From Zunongwangia profunda SM-A87 (GTDB lineage: Bacteria; Bacteroidota; Bacteroidia; Flavobacteriales; Flavobacteriaceae): 64,000 bases of DNA. Where the stretch lies: the NCBI RefSeq assembly GCF_000023465.1, contig NC_014041.1, forward strand, positions 2,610,001 through 2,674,000. The letters run 5' to 3'. Position 1 is the first letter of the stretch; the number at the start of each line of letters is the position of its first letter. Below, piece by piece: positions 18,304 through 26,819 of the stretch. The notes under the pieces were generated by a model. It saw only the letters and a program-made list of their open reading frames with translations. It was not told the origin of the DNA and ran no database searches. Made by a program: the position numbers and the translations under genes.

Positions 18304-20430
18304 GTGAATTTAGATCAATTTGTAATCAAAAAGCTTGGCCTGCCGGCTAAAAGCATTCAAAATACCATCAAATTACTTCAGGAAGATGCGACTGTACCTT
18401 TTATTGCACGCTATCGAAAGGAGCAAACCGGTAATTTAGATGAAACTCAAATTCAGCAAATATCAGAAGAGCTTCAATATTTTAATAATCTTGAAAAACG
18501 TAAGCAATCTATTCTCGAAGCCATTGAAAGTCAGGATGCACTTACCAATCAATTAAAAGCGAAAATTGAAAATGCTGAAAATCTTACTATTATTGAAGAT
18601 TTATACCTGCCATTTAAGAAAAAGAGAAAAACCAAAGCCGATACAGCAAGGGAAAACGGATTAGAACCTTTGGCAAAAATAATTATGGCCCAAAACGCGC
18701 CAGATATTTATTCTGCAGCCACAAAATTCGTTAAAAATAAGATCAATTCTGTAGATGAGGCGCTGGAAGGAGCAAAGCATATTATTGCTGAGTGGATCAA
18801 CGAAAATCAATATGTTAGAAAACAAATAAGGAAGTTATATTCCAGGAGAGCTGAAATTTCTTCTAAAGTAGTCAAAGCAAAATCGATTGAAGAAGAAGCA
18901 CAAAAATTTCAGCAGTATTTCGAGTGGAACGAGTCTTTAAAGCGAATTCCTTCACACCGATTCTTAGCCATTTATCGAGGTGATAAAGAAGGAATTTTAA
19001 AACTGAAGATTGAAGTAGATAAAATAGAAGCTTTAAAATTAATTACTGAATCCATTATCAAAAATCGGAATTCAAAGTCTGCAGCTCTTATTGAGGAAGC
19101 CGCAACCGATGCATATTCGCGATTATTAAAACCGTCTTTTTTTACCGAATTTTTAAATGAAACTAAACTAAAAGCTGATGAAGAGGCGATAAAAGTTTTT
19201 TCACTGAACTTAGAGCAGTTACTTCTCGCACCACCATTGGGCGAAAAACGAATTTTGGCCATTGACCCTGGATTTAAATCCGGTTGCAAGGTGGTATGTT
19301 TAGATGAAAATGGAAAGTTAGAGCACAACGAAAATATCTATCCACATCCGCCAAAAAATGAGCGTAGTCTTGCAGCGAAGAAAATAAAATCCTTGGTGAA
19401 TGCACATAGAATTAAAGCTATTTCTATAGGAAATGGCACAGCAAGCAGGGAAACCGAGCAGTTTATAAAATCGATTCCGTTTGATCGTGATATTGAGGTT
19501 TATGTGGTAAATGAAGCCGGAGCTTCAGTTTATTCTGCTTCAAAAGTAGCCAGGGAAGAATTTCCTAATTACGATATTACCGTTCGTGGTGCAGTTTCTA
19601 TTGGTAGAAGGCTAAGTGATCCTTTAGCAGAATTGGTGAAAATCGATCCAAAATCTATTGGAGTAGGACAGTACCAGCACGAAGTAGATCAAATTTTATT
19701 AAAAAAGCGTTTGGATACCACGGTGATGAGCACCGTAAATAAAATAGGAATCAATCTGAACACCGCCAGTAAAGAATTACTTTCTTATGTAAGTGGATTA
19801 GGACCCTCCTTAGCTGAAAATATTATAAAAATACGAACGGAAAATGGTGCTTTTCAGTCTAGAAAAGAACTACTAAAAGTTCCACGTTTAGGAGCCAAAG
19901 CCTTTGAGCAGTCGGCTGGATTTTTAAGAATTAGGAATTCTAAGAATCCTTTAGATAACTCAGCAGTACATCCTGAAAGTTATCACTTAGTTACGAAAAT
20001 GGCGGAAGACCTTTCTGTCGATATTTCAGAATTGGTGGGAAACAAGAAGAAACTTCAGGAAATAAAATTAAAGCAATATACCACGGAAAAAACGGGATTA
20101 CTTACTTTAAAAGATATTCTGGCCGAATTAGAAAAACCCGGCGTAGATCCAAGAGAGAAGATTAGTACGTTTTCGTTTGATGAAAGCATACGCGAAATAA
20201 CCGATTTAAAACCGGGAATGAGGTTGCCAGGATTGGTGAATAATATTACTAATTTTGGCTGTTTTGTGGATATTGGTTTAAAACAAAGCGGGTTGGTACA
20301 TATCTCGAAATTATCTAATACTTATGTGAACGATGTCACTCAGATCGTCCGTCTAAATCAGGAAGTTGAGGTTACTGTTTTAGAAGTTGATCTGGATAGA
20401 AAAAGAATTCAGCTTTCCATGGTAGATTAA
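18304..20430 (+). CDS. tex: Tex family transcription accessory / S1 RNA-binding protein
   Basis: A protein of 708 aa starting at GTG. Domain order fits Tex: helical N-terminal Tex domain (about 1-190), YqgF-like RNase H fold (about 310-440, ILAIDPGFKSGCK), helix-hairpin-helix region (about 480-550, LNTASKELLSYVSGLGPSLAENI) and a C-terminal S1 domain (about 635-706, GLVNNITNFGCFVDIG). Slightly shorter than the usual 750-780 aa but complete. Tex binds nucleic acid and affects transcription; the exact role in flavobacteria is not established. A long perfect terminator follows immediately. Confidence 0.95.
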   Translation: MNLDQFVIKKLGLPAKSIQNTIKLLQEDATVPFIARYRKEQTGNLDETQIQQISEELQYFNNLEKRKQSILEAIESQDALTNQLKAKIENAENLTIIEDLYLPFKKKRKTKADTARENGLEPLAKIIMAQNAPDIYSAATKFVKNKINSVDEALEGAKHIIAEWINENQYVRKQIRKLYSRRAEISSKVVKAKSIEEEAQKFQQYFEWNESLKRIPSHRFLAIYRGDKEGILKLKIEVDKIEALKLITESIIKNRNSKSAALIEEAATDAYSRLLKPSFFTEFLNETKLKADEEAIKVFSLNLEQLLLAPPLGEKRILAIDPGFKSGCKVVCLDENGKLEHNENIYPHPPKNERSLAAKKIKSLVNAHRIKAISIGNGTASRETEQFIKSIPFDRDIEVYVVNEAGASVYSASKVAREEFPNYDITVRGAVSIGRRLSDPLAELVKIDPKSIGVGQYQHEVDQILLKKRLDTTVMSTVNKIGINLNTASKELLSYVSGLGPSLAENIIKIRTENGAFQSRKELLKVPRLGAKAFEQSAGFLRIRNSKNPLDNSAVHPESYHLVTKMAEDLSVDISELVGNKKKLQEIKLKQYTTEKTGLLTLKDILAELEKPGVDPREKISTFSFDESIREITDLKPGMRLPGLVNNITNFGCFVDIGLKQSGLVHISKLSNTYVNDVTQIVRLNQEVEVTVLEVDLDRKRIQLSMVD

Positions 20431-20467
20431 TAATAAAAATCCCTGCAATTTGCAGGGATTTTTATTA
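20431..20467. terminator. bidirectional Rho-independent terminator
   Basis: A perfect 17-bp stem (20431-20447 with 20451-20467) and a 3-base loop, with A-rich and T-rich flanks on both sides. It serves the convergent ends of tex and the PRC-barrel gene. Confidence 0.93.
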
Positions 20468-20477
20468 TAAAGGTTTT

Positions 20478-21326
20478 CTAGTAACGTCTTCGAGGCTTAA
20501 ACTCTTCCTGATCGTAAAAATCATCATCTTTTCTTATCTGGCCTTTACGTCTTGATTCGATTTCAGCATCAGTTACATACTCTTTTTCTCTAACCCAGTT
20601 TCCGTCATCATCATAAGTTCTTGTTGGTTTAAAAGCAGGATCTGGATTTCCGGATGTAGCCCTTAATTTTGCTCGCTCTCTCTCCCTTCGTTCTTCAGTA
20701 GTTTCTTCACGGTCATGAAGAACTTCAGATTTATATTTTAAATTCGCTTTTTCCCTATCAATACGCTGCTGCGTTTCATCCTCATTGTAACCTGAAGGCT
20801 GAACTGTTTTTCTTGCACTGTATTCTCCATCCACGATTTCGTCTTTACTCAAGCTCTCCTGTTTTCCTTTAATTTCATTTGGACGATAATTTTGTTTATA
20901 AGAAGAAAGGATCTGTTTTTCGTAATTTCTTGAAATAGGTTCTCCTGTGCGATAGCGTTTAGTTTCGGCAAACGTATTATAATCCAGTGAATTGGTATGT
21001 ACGTATTTATCTTCAGGATAGATATCGATTAAACCTATAGGGATAATAATATGATTTTCTCCATCTTTATTGATAAACTCCTTAAACCCAGTATCGTTAT
21101 TGACTGAAAAAGGATCATGATTTTTATCGATTATCGACTGATTTACTTCGACATCTACATACACTACTTTTCCTAATTCTTTATTCGCAAGAAGGTTGTC
21201 TACTTTACCAATACTTTTGGCATCCCGATCTCTCACTTCCCAACCACGAATATCGTGATCATGCTTGGCTATTTTATAATCCCCTAATTCACTTAAACTA
21301 TATAAATGCTTTTCGTTGGTTTTCAT
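20478..21326 (-). CDS. PRC-barrel domain protein
   Basis: A protein of 282 aa. The N-terminal 130 residues resemble a PRC-barrel (GWEVRDRDAKSIGKVDNLLAN and IIIPIGLIDIYPEDK), as in the photosynthetic reaction centre H subunit and RimM. The C-terminal half is highly charged, rich in Arg/Glu/Asp, and probably disordered. No signal peptide is visible. Homologues in Bacteroidetes are often found with stress genes. A small membrane-protein gene lies 29 bp upstream on the same strand, so the two are probably cotranscribed. The molecular function is unknown. Confidence 0.8.
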   Translation of the reverse strand: MKTNEKHLYSLSELGDYKIAKHDHDIRGWEVRDRDAKSIGKVDNLLANKELGKVVYVDVEVNQSIIDKNHDPFSVNNDTGFKEFINKDGENHIIIPIGLIDIYPEDKYVHTNSLDYNTFAETKRYRTGEPISRNYEKQILSSYKQNYRPNEIKGKQESLSKDEIVDGEYSARKTVQPSGYNEDETQQRIDREKANLKYKSEVLHDREETTEERRERERAKLRATSGNPDPAFKPTRTYDDDGNWVREKEYVTDAEIESRRKGQIRKDDDFYDQEEFKPRRRY

Positions 21327-21355
21327 AATTTGTTGATTTTATTGGTTAATTGTGG

Positions 21356-21550
21356 TTAAATTTCGAATGTTGGTATATTCGATGCTTCCTGATCGCTGTT
21401 TAGACCAATTTCTTCCATTGAATTTTCACTGTCATTATCATCGTTTTGTGCACTTCCGTAGAAATACAGAAATGCCAGTACTCCCACAACGATAAGAACA
21501 ATGATCCATGGCCAAATTTGTTTCTTCTTCTCAATTCTTATTTCTGCCAT
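21356..21550 (-). CDS. small single-pass membrane protein
   Basis: A protein of 64 aa with a basic N-terminus, one hydrophobic helix (about residues 13-31, WPWIIVLIVVGVLAFLYFY) and an acidic tail. This is a classic small inner-membrane protein layout. It precedes the PRC-barrel gene by 29 bp on the same strand, so the two likely form an operon. No family was recognised. Confidence 0.7.
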   Translation of the reverse strand: MAEIRIEKKKQIWPWIIVLIVVGVLAFLYFYGSAQNDDNDSENSMEEIGLNSDQEASNIPTFEI

Positions 21551-21678
21551 AACTCTTTAATTTATGATTAATTAGTACTAAAAGTACGCTACTGCACTAC
21601 TAAATTGATTTAATTAAAAAGCAAACAATTGTTAATTAACTAATTATATAGAGCAGTTGCTAAAAACTCATAAAAAAA

Positions 21679-21704
21679 GCGAAACCAGATTGCTCTGATT
21701 TCGC
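21679..21704 (-). terminator. terminator after the M28 peptidase gene
   Basis: An 11-bp stem with one mismatch (21679-21689 with 21694-21704) and a 4-base loop, followed on the minus strand by a T7 run. It lies 24 bp past the peptidase stop. Confidence 0.8.
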
Positions 21705-21727
21705 CTTCATAAAAAGGAATTTAATTT

Positions 21728-23077
21728 TTATCTAAATGTTCCCGATGGGAATACCACAACACTTTCGTGACCATTTTTTCCTACAGTAGAAACACCAAAG
21801 AAAAAATTATCGATTACAATGCCGTCTAAAGTAAATTCTGTAACCTCTTTCACAAATCTCGAATGTTGCCATTGTGGAGCGGTGGTATCACGCCAATAAA
21901 TTTTGTAACCGGCAGCATCTTTTACAGCTTCCCATCTTAGCTTGGTATCGGCCTCTACAATTCCGCCAATTTCAACTTTTGCCGGAGCTGGTGGAGCCCA
22001 GGCTAAACTTGCCAGGTTAATGGCATTTACAGTGGTTAGTTTTTTTGCATAATCAAAATTAACACCTTCGATCACATCGCCGTATTCAATACCGTTTTCA
22101 GTTCTTATATCCTGGTGTTGGCGATTGTAATTTTCATGAGCTTCCATAATTCGTACACCGGCAAAACCAAGATCGTTAAATGGTCTATGATGCCCGCCAC
22201 GACCAAATCTGTCTAAACGATAGATCATCATGGGATTCATTTCTGGCATATAAATTTCAGTGGTTTTATGGATATATCGTGCTAACTGTCTTGAAATCCC
22301 ATCTACTTCACCGCCGTAAAAACGTCTCATATTTCGTTCGTTTTCTGTTTCGGTAGGAGGAACAGGTTCTGAAAAAATTCTGAAGTCACGATTACTAATC
22401 ACACCGTCCACCCCTTCAATATTCCCGATCATATCGTTGTTTAAAATACCAATGATATCCCAGTTGTTCTTTTTAGCATATTCAGCTAGGCCTTTACCAC
22501 CAAAAAGTCCCTGTTCTTCACCGCTTAATCCTACATAAACAATGCTGCTTTCGAATTCGTACTGGGATAAAACACGAGCCGCTTCCATGGTGCCGGCCAT
22601 TCCGCTTGCGTTATCATTGGCTCCGGGAGCGTCAATTTTAAAGTTCATTGTATTGCTGGCACGAGAATCGATATCACCGCTCATAATAATATAGCGGTTA
22701 GGATATTTTGTCCCCTTCTGAATAGCAACAACATTTACAACCCATGCGTCTTTTGGTATTCTGCTGCCATCTTCTTTAGTCACAAAGTCCTTTTGATAAA
22801 AAACATCCATACAGCCACATTGTGAAGCTATATTATCGAACTCAGACTTTATCCAACGGCGGGCAGCGCCAATTCCACGTTTATCAGAAACAGTATCACT
22901 AAAAGTATTACGTGTTCCAAAACTTACAAGTTTTCGAATATCCGCTTCAATACTATCAGCCGATATTTTTGAAATTATATCATAGATTTTTGTATCGGTT
23001 TCTTGTGCTACTATAGTTTCTTTAGAAAATAATAGTGCAGCAAAAATCAATAAATTAAGAGGTAATTTTTTAAACAT
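21728..23077 (-). CDS. secreted M28 family metallopeptidase
   Basis: A protein of 449 aa with a signal peptide (about residues 1-24). M28 aminopeptidase features in order: SGDIDSR, PGANDNASG, SGEEQGLFGG, NNDMIGN and EAHEN, which supply the two-zinc site. The first metal-ligand position, usually His (SGHxDS), is Asp here. The C-terminal 90 residues (from about 360) look like a fibronectin type III-like domain (LRWEAVKDAAGYKIYWRD). It likely cleaves peptides in the periplasm or outside the cell. Monocistronic, with its own terminator. Confidence 0.9.
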   Translation of the reverse strand: MFKKLPLNLLIFAALLFSKETIVAQETDTKIYDIISKISADSIEADIRKLVSFGTRNTFSDTVSDKRGIGAARRWIKSEFDNIASQCGCMDVFYQKDFVTKEDGSRIPKDAWVVNVVAIQKGTKYPNRYIIMSGDIDSRASNTMNFKIDAPGANDNASGMAGTMEAARVLSQYEFESSIVYVGLSGEEQGLFGGKGLAEYAKKNNWDIIGILNNDMIGNIEGVDGVISNRDFRIFSEPVPPTETENERNMRRFYGGEVDGISRQLARYIHKTTEIYMPEMNPMMIYRLDRFGRGGHHRPFNDLGFAGVRIMEAHENYNRQHQDIRTENGIEYGDVIEGVNFDYAKKLTTVNAINLASLAWAPPAPAKVEIGGIVEADTKLRWEAVKDAAGYKIYWRDTTAPQWQHSRFVKEVTEFTLDGIVIDNFFFGVSTVGKNGHESVVVFPSGTFR

Positions 23078-23146
23078 ATATAAGGTTTTTGGATTGGTAA
23101 TTTACATAAACTTTGGCTGTTCATGCAAATCAGTATGTATGCTAAT

Positions 23147-23182
23147 AAAAAAAGCTGCTCATAATTGCTGAACAGCTTTTAA
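23147..23182 (-). terminator. terminator after the fasciclin gene
   Basis: An 11-bp stem with one mismatch (23150-23160 with 23170-23180) followed on the minus strand by T residues, 20-50 bp after the stop of the fasciclin gene. Confidence 0.78.
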
Positions 23183-23201
23183 ATAAAATATTAGCCTACT
23201 A

Positions 23202-23756
23202 TTACATTTTTGGTAAAAATACGGTGTCGACTACATGAATAACTCCATTAGACTGGTGAACATCTGCAATCGATACGGAAGAAATATTACCACTTGCATC
23301 TTTTATTTTTAGTATATCACCATCCATCATTGCGGTAATTGTTTGACCGTTTACAGTTTTAAATGAGGCCATTCCGTTACCTTTTTTTATGGCTTTCATA
23401 ATTTTAGCTGCATCATATTTTCCTGCAATTACATGATAAGTTAAAATGGCCTGTAATTTAGTTTTGTTTTCTGGCTTAAGTAATGTTTCTACCGTTCCAG
23501 CAGGAAGTTTTTCGAAAGCACTGTTTGTAGGAGCGAAAACGGTAAAAGGACCGTCACTGCTTAAAGTACCTACAAGATTTGCTGCTTTTACAGCGGCTAC
23601 TAAGGTGGTGTGATCCTTAGATTGCGATGCGTTCTCTACAATTGTTTTAGAAGGATACATTTCAGCACCTCCAACCATCTTTGTTTTCTGAGCGCTTAAA
23701 TTGTTGAAAATAAATAATACAAGAGTAAAACTTAGCAAAAATGATAATTTTTTCAT
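23202..23756 (-). CDS. fasciclin (FAS1) domain secreted protein
   Basis: A protein of 184 aa with a signal peptide ending near residue 22 (NNLSAQ), then a single FAS1 domain. The H1 box FTVFAPTNSAFEKL is near residues 67-80 and the H2-like end GVIHVVDTVFLP near 171-182. FAS1 domains mediate adhesion or surface interactions. It has its own promoter gap and terminator. Sure of family; ligand unknown. Confidence 0.95.
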   Translation of the reverse strand: MKKLSFLLSFTLVLFIFNNLSAQKTKMVGGAEMYPSKTIVENASQSKDHTTLVAAVKAANLVGTLSSDGPFTVFAPTNSAFEKLPAGTVETLLKPENKTKLQAILTYHVIAGKYDAAKIMKAIKKGNGMASFKTVNGQTITAMMDGDILKIKDASGNISSVSIADVHQSNGVIHVVDTVFLPKM

Positions 23757-24031
23757 AATAAAAGTATTTTTTAGTTATATCATATAAACGAGAAGCTACT
23801 CCTGTTTGGATTTTTAAACTATCATAATAAATACTTAAAATGATAAATATTAAAGATTATTCTATTGGAATGGAGCTTATGTAATTCGATTCGGTTCCTT
23901 TCAGCCCAGTACTTGAAAGAAAAATACTTATATAATATGTGTTTATGGAGTAGCCTTCAGGTGGCTTATTTAAACCCCTTCGTAAAAAAAGGAGATGGAG
24001 TGGGTAAGAATGTAGGTAAAACTGGATATAA
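23757..24031. other. gap without a convincing gene
   Basis: About 275 bp between the fasciclin start and the YtxH terminator. A 72-codon open frame on the plus strand (23865-24083) has no family resemblance and runs through the terminator hairpin, so it was not accepted. The promoter of the fasciclin gene should be here. Confidence 0.5.
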
Positions 24032-24062
24032 AAAAAGCCCCGAATTATTCTCGGAGCTTTTT
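24032..24062 (-). terminator. terminator after the YtxH gene
   Basis: A 12-bp stem with one mismatch (24032-24043 with 24051-24062), ending in A/T runs on both sides, 18 bp after the YtxH stop. Confidence 0.8.
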
Positions 24063-24079
24063 CTTAAAAATTATACTAT

Positions 24080-24370
24080 TTAGCTAGCTTTCATTTCATG
24101 AATTTCAGCTTTAGCTTCATTTATTTTTTCTTCAGATTTTGAATTAGAAAAATTTGCTTTTGTCTTCGCTTTTAAAGCATCAATTTTATGACCTACAGAA
24201 TCTGAAAAATCTGTAACTCGGCCTTTAGCTCCTTTATAATAGTTATCACTAGTATCTGCAATTGCTTTTCTGGTATCTTTCCCTTTCTTAGGTGCAAATA
24301 AAAGACCTGCAACAACACCCGCAGCAGCTCCTGATAATAATCCTATTAAAATTTTTCCTCCTGATTTCAT
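24080..24370 (-). CDS. YtxH domain protein
   Basis: A protein of 96 aa. A glycine-rich hydrophobic helix (about residues 6-26) is followed at once by FAPKKGKDTRK, the YtxH signature, then a charged helical tail. YtxH-type proteins are general-stress proteins of unknown mechanism. It fits with the trehalose genes next to it. Confidence 0.9.
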   Translation of the reverse strand: MKSGGKILIGLLSGAAAGVVAGLLFAPKKGKDTRKAIADTSDNYYKGAKGRVTDFSDSVGHKIDALKAKTKANFSNSKSEEKINEAKAEIHEMKAS

Positions 24371-24513
24371 AGTTAAGTTTTTATAGTTCGTAAATTATTC
24401 TATCGTAAAATTATTAATAAACAGGCTTATAGCCTTATTTTTGGAGTTAATCTTGATATAAACTTTTGGAATTTTTCTCAATATTTTTAACAACTATTGT
24501 CCGATTAATTTTA

Positions 24514-26724
24514 CTACTTATCTAGAAATGATTTTAAGATTTCCCTAACCCGTTTCGTATCATTTACGTAATAGTTTGCGCTGGTTTTCTTTATACCCAC
24601 TTTAACCGTATAGGACTTTTTAGGTAATTCCTCAAACATGTATTCATCGGTCCAGTCGTCGCCAATTGCAAAAATGAAATCATAGTTATGGCCAACAAGT
24701 TTTTTGGAAGAGGCCTTACCTTTATTTACCCCACTACTTTTTATTTCCAGTACTTTATTACCAGCTAAAACACTTAAACCGCGATTAGAAACAAGACCTT
24801 TTAAGGTATTAGATAGTTCATTAGCCCTAATCTCTCCAAGTTCTGGATCGGCCTTGCGATAATGCCATGCTAAAGAATAGTTTTTTTCCTCTAAAAATGT
24901 TCCCGGGGTACGGTCTACAAAACTTTCGATCACCGGTCTTACGGCATCCATCCATTCGTTTTTTACATTTTCAGATAACTCCCATTCACAATTTTTTTGA
25001 CGCATCCATGCCCCATGTTCAGAGATTAACTCTATAGATGTTCCTTTCCACCAATCGCCAAGGGTTTCTTTATCGCGACCACTGATAATGACAACATCTG
25101 TATTTTTTTGATCATTAAGCTGGGTTACTAAATCAATAAGTTCCTGGTCTGGGCGAGCATCTTCGGGTTTATCTACAAAATCTACCAGAGTTCCGTCATA
25201 GTCAAGAAACAACACTCTTTTTTCTGAACTTTTGTAATCTTCAATTAATTGTTCAGCTACTTTTGGAGATATACGAATAGATTCAAATGAGCGTCTATTA
25301 TCTTCCGTATTGATTAATGCACTCATAAAGTCCTTTGCCCATTTTTCTACATCGTAGCGTTTTAAACGTTTCTGAAGAATTTTATTTCTTTCGATTTGTT
25401 CTTCCTTAGGCATATTGATGGCTTGTTTTAAAGTCAGTGCAATTTGCTCAAAATTATTAGGATTGATAATAAGGGCTTCATTCATCTCATGTGCCGCTCC
25501 CGCCATTTCACTTAAGATTAATACCCCGGTATGATCTGTTCTCGTAGCGATATATTCTTTAGCAACAAGGTTCATCCCATCTCGGATAGGGGTTAGTAAA
25601 GCAATATCACAAGAGGTATAAAGATCAATAAGATTATCAAAGGGCATCGAGCGATAAAAATACCAGATAGGTGTCCAGCTTACCGTAGAGAATTTACCAT
25701 TTATACGTCCTACTAATTCGTCGATCTCCCGTTTTAAGCGTTGATATTGCGGCACATTAGAGCGTGATGGCACTGCCAACATAACAAGACGGACTTTCTC
25801 AATAAACTCTGGATATTTTTCCAGAAAATATTCAAAGGCCCTGATTCTATTGGCGATACCTTTAGTATAATCCAATCTATCAATACTTAGGATTAATTTT
25901 GCATCGGGCGTTGCTTCTAGGTGAAGATCTAATCGTCTTTGTAATTCGGATTGTTCGTCTTCGCTTCCTCGGAAGTGATTTAAAGCGGCTTCCTCAAATT
26001 TTTTGTAATCGATCCCCATTGGGAACGAATCTACTTTAACAATCCTTTCAGGTAATGTAATTTCATTGAAATCTACCTGATATCGTAAAATACGACTCAC
26101 TGAACTTAAGAAGTGACGTTCGTAATCGTAGGTATGAAAACCAATAAGATCTGCGCCTAACATTCCCTCTAAAACAGATTCACGCCAGGGGAGTGTTCTA
26201 AAAACTTCGTAAGAGGGAAAGGGAATATGATTAAAAAAGCCGATAATAGCTTCAGGTTCTTCATCCCTAATCAATTTTGGCACTAGTAGTAACTGGTAAT
26301 CATGTACCCAAACACGGTCCCCTTCTTCATAATATTTAAGGACTTCTTTGGCGTATTTTATATTTACCTGTTTATAGGTTTCCCAAAAATTATATTCGGC
26401 TTCAGTATATTCCATAAAATAATGGAATAATGGCCAAATAGTACGATTGCTAAAACCATAATAAAAACCTTCGACCTCTTGTTCGGTGAGATTAACGGCG
26501 ACGCAATCTTCAGCTTTCGCTTTTTCTTTCACTTCATCTTCAAGATGATCCGGAATTTCTTCTTTGGTTAAGCCACTCCATCCAATCCAAATACTGTCTC
26601 CATCTTTATGAAAAGATTTAAGCCCTGTGGCTAATCCACCAACGCTAGGGGTGACTCGAAGTTGATCGTCTTCTAATGAAATTTTAAGGGGTAGACGGTT
26701 AGAAATAATAATAGTTTTACTCAT
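24514..26724 (-). CDS. bifunctional trehalose-6-phosphate synthase/phosphatase
   Basis: A protein of 736 aa. The N-terminal part (about 1-465) is a GT20 trehalose-6-phosphate synthase, with SNRLPL, VGGLATGL, VWVHDYQLLLVP, GFFNHIPFPSYEVFR and DGMNLVAKEY. The C-terminal part (about 490-733) is an OtsB-like HAD phosphatase, with FLDYDGTLV and IGDDWTDEYMF. The fusion makes trehalose from UDP-glucose and glucose-6-phosphate in two steps in one cytosolic protein. It is divergent from the GH15 gene, a common pairing. Expected role: osmotic and desiccation protection. Confidence 0.96.
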   Translation of the reverse strand: MSKTIIISNRLPLKISLEDDQLRVTPSVGGLATGLKSFHKDGDSIWIGWSGLTKEEIPDHLEDEVKEKAKAEDCVAVNLTEQEVEGFYYGFSNRTIWPLFHYFMEYTEAEYNFWETYKQVNIKYAKEVLKYYEEGDRVWVHDYQLLLVPKLIRDEEPEAIIGFFNHIPFPSYEVFRTLPWRESVLEGMLGADLIGFHTYDYERHFLSSVSRILRYQVDFNEITLPERIVKVDSFPMGIDYKKFEEAALNHFRGSEDEQSELQRRLDLHLEATPDAKLILSIDRLDYTKGIANRIRAFEYFLEKYPEFIEKVRLVMLAVPSRSNVPQYQRLKREIDELVGRINGKFSTVSWTPIWYFYRSMPFDNLIDLYTSCDIALLTPIRDGMNLVAKEYIATRTDHTGVLILSEMAGAAHEMNEALIINPNNFEQIALTLKQAINMPKEEQIERNKILQKRLKRYDVEKWAKDFMSALINTEDNRRSFESIRISPKVAEQLIEDYKSSEKRVLFLDYDGTLVDFVDKPEDARPDQELIDLVTQLNDQKNTDVVIISGRDKETLGDWWKGTSIELISEHGAWMRQKNCEWELSENVKNEWMDAVRPVIESFVDRTPGTFLEEKNYSLAWHYRKADPELGEIRANELSNTLKGLVSNRGLSVLAGNKVLEIKSSGVNKGKASSKKLVGHNYDFIFAIGDDWTDEYMFEELPKKSYTVKVGIKKTSANYYVNDTKRVREILKSFLDK

Positions 26725-26819
26725 AATTATATGCTAATGCTGTTGTTGCCAATTTGAATTTTATTAAATTTCGGGAATTCATTTTAGAATACCATTCTTT
26801 TAAAAGAAATTTAAGATAT

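Noticed and set aside
23865..24083. 72-codon plus-strand open frame
   Set aside because: Runs through the YtxH terminator hairpin and into the YtxH gene's 3' end, with no recognisable protein features.
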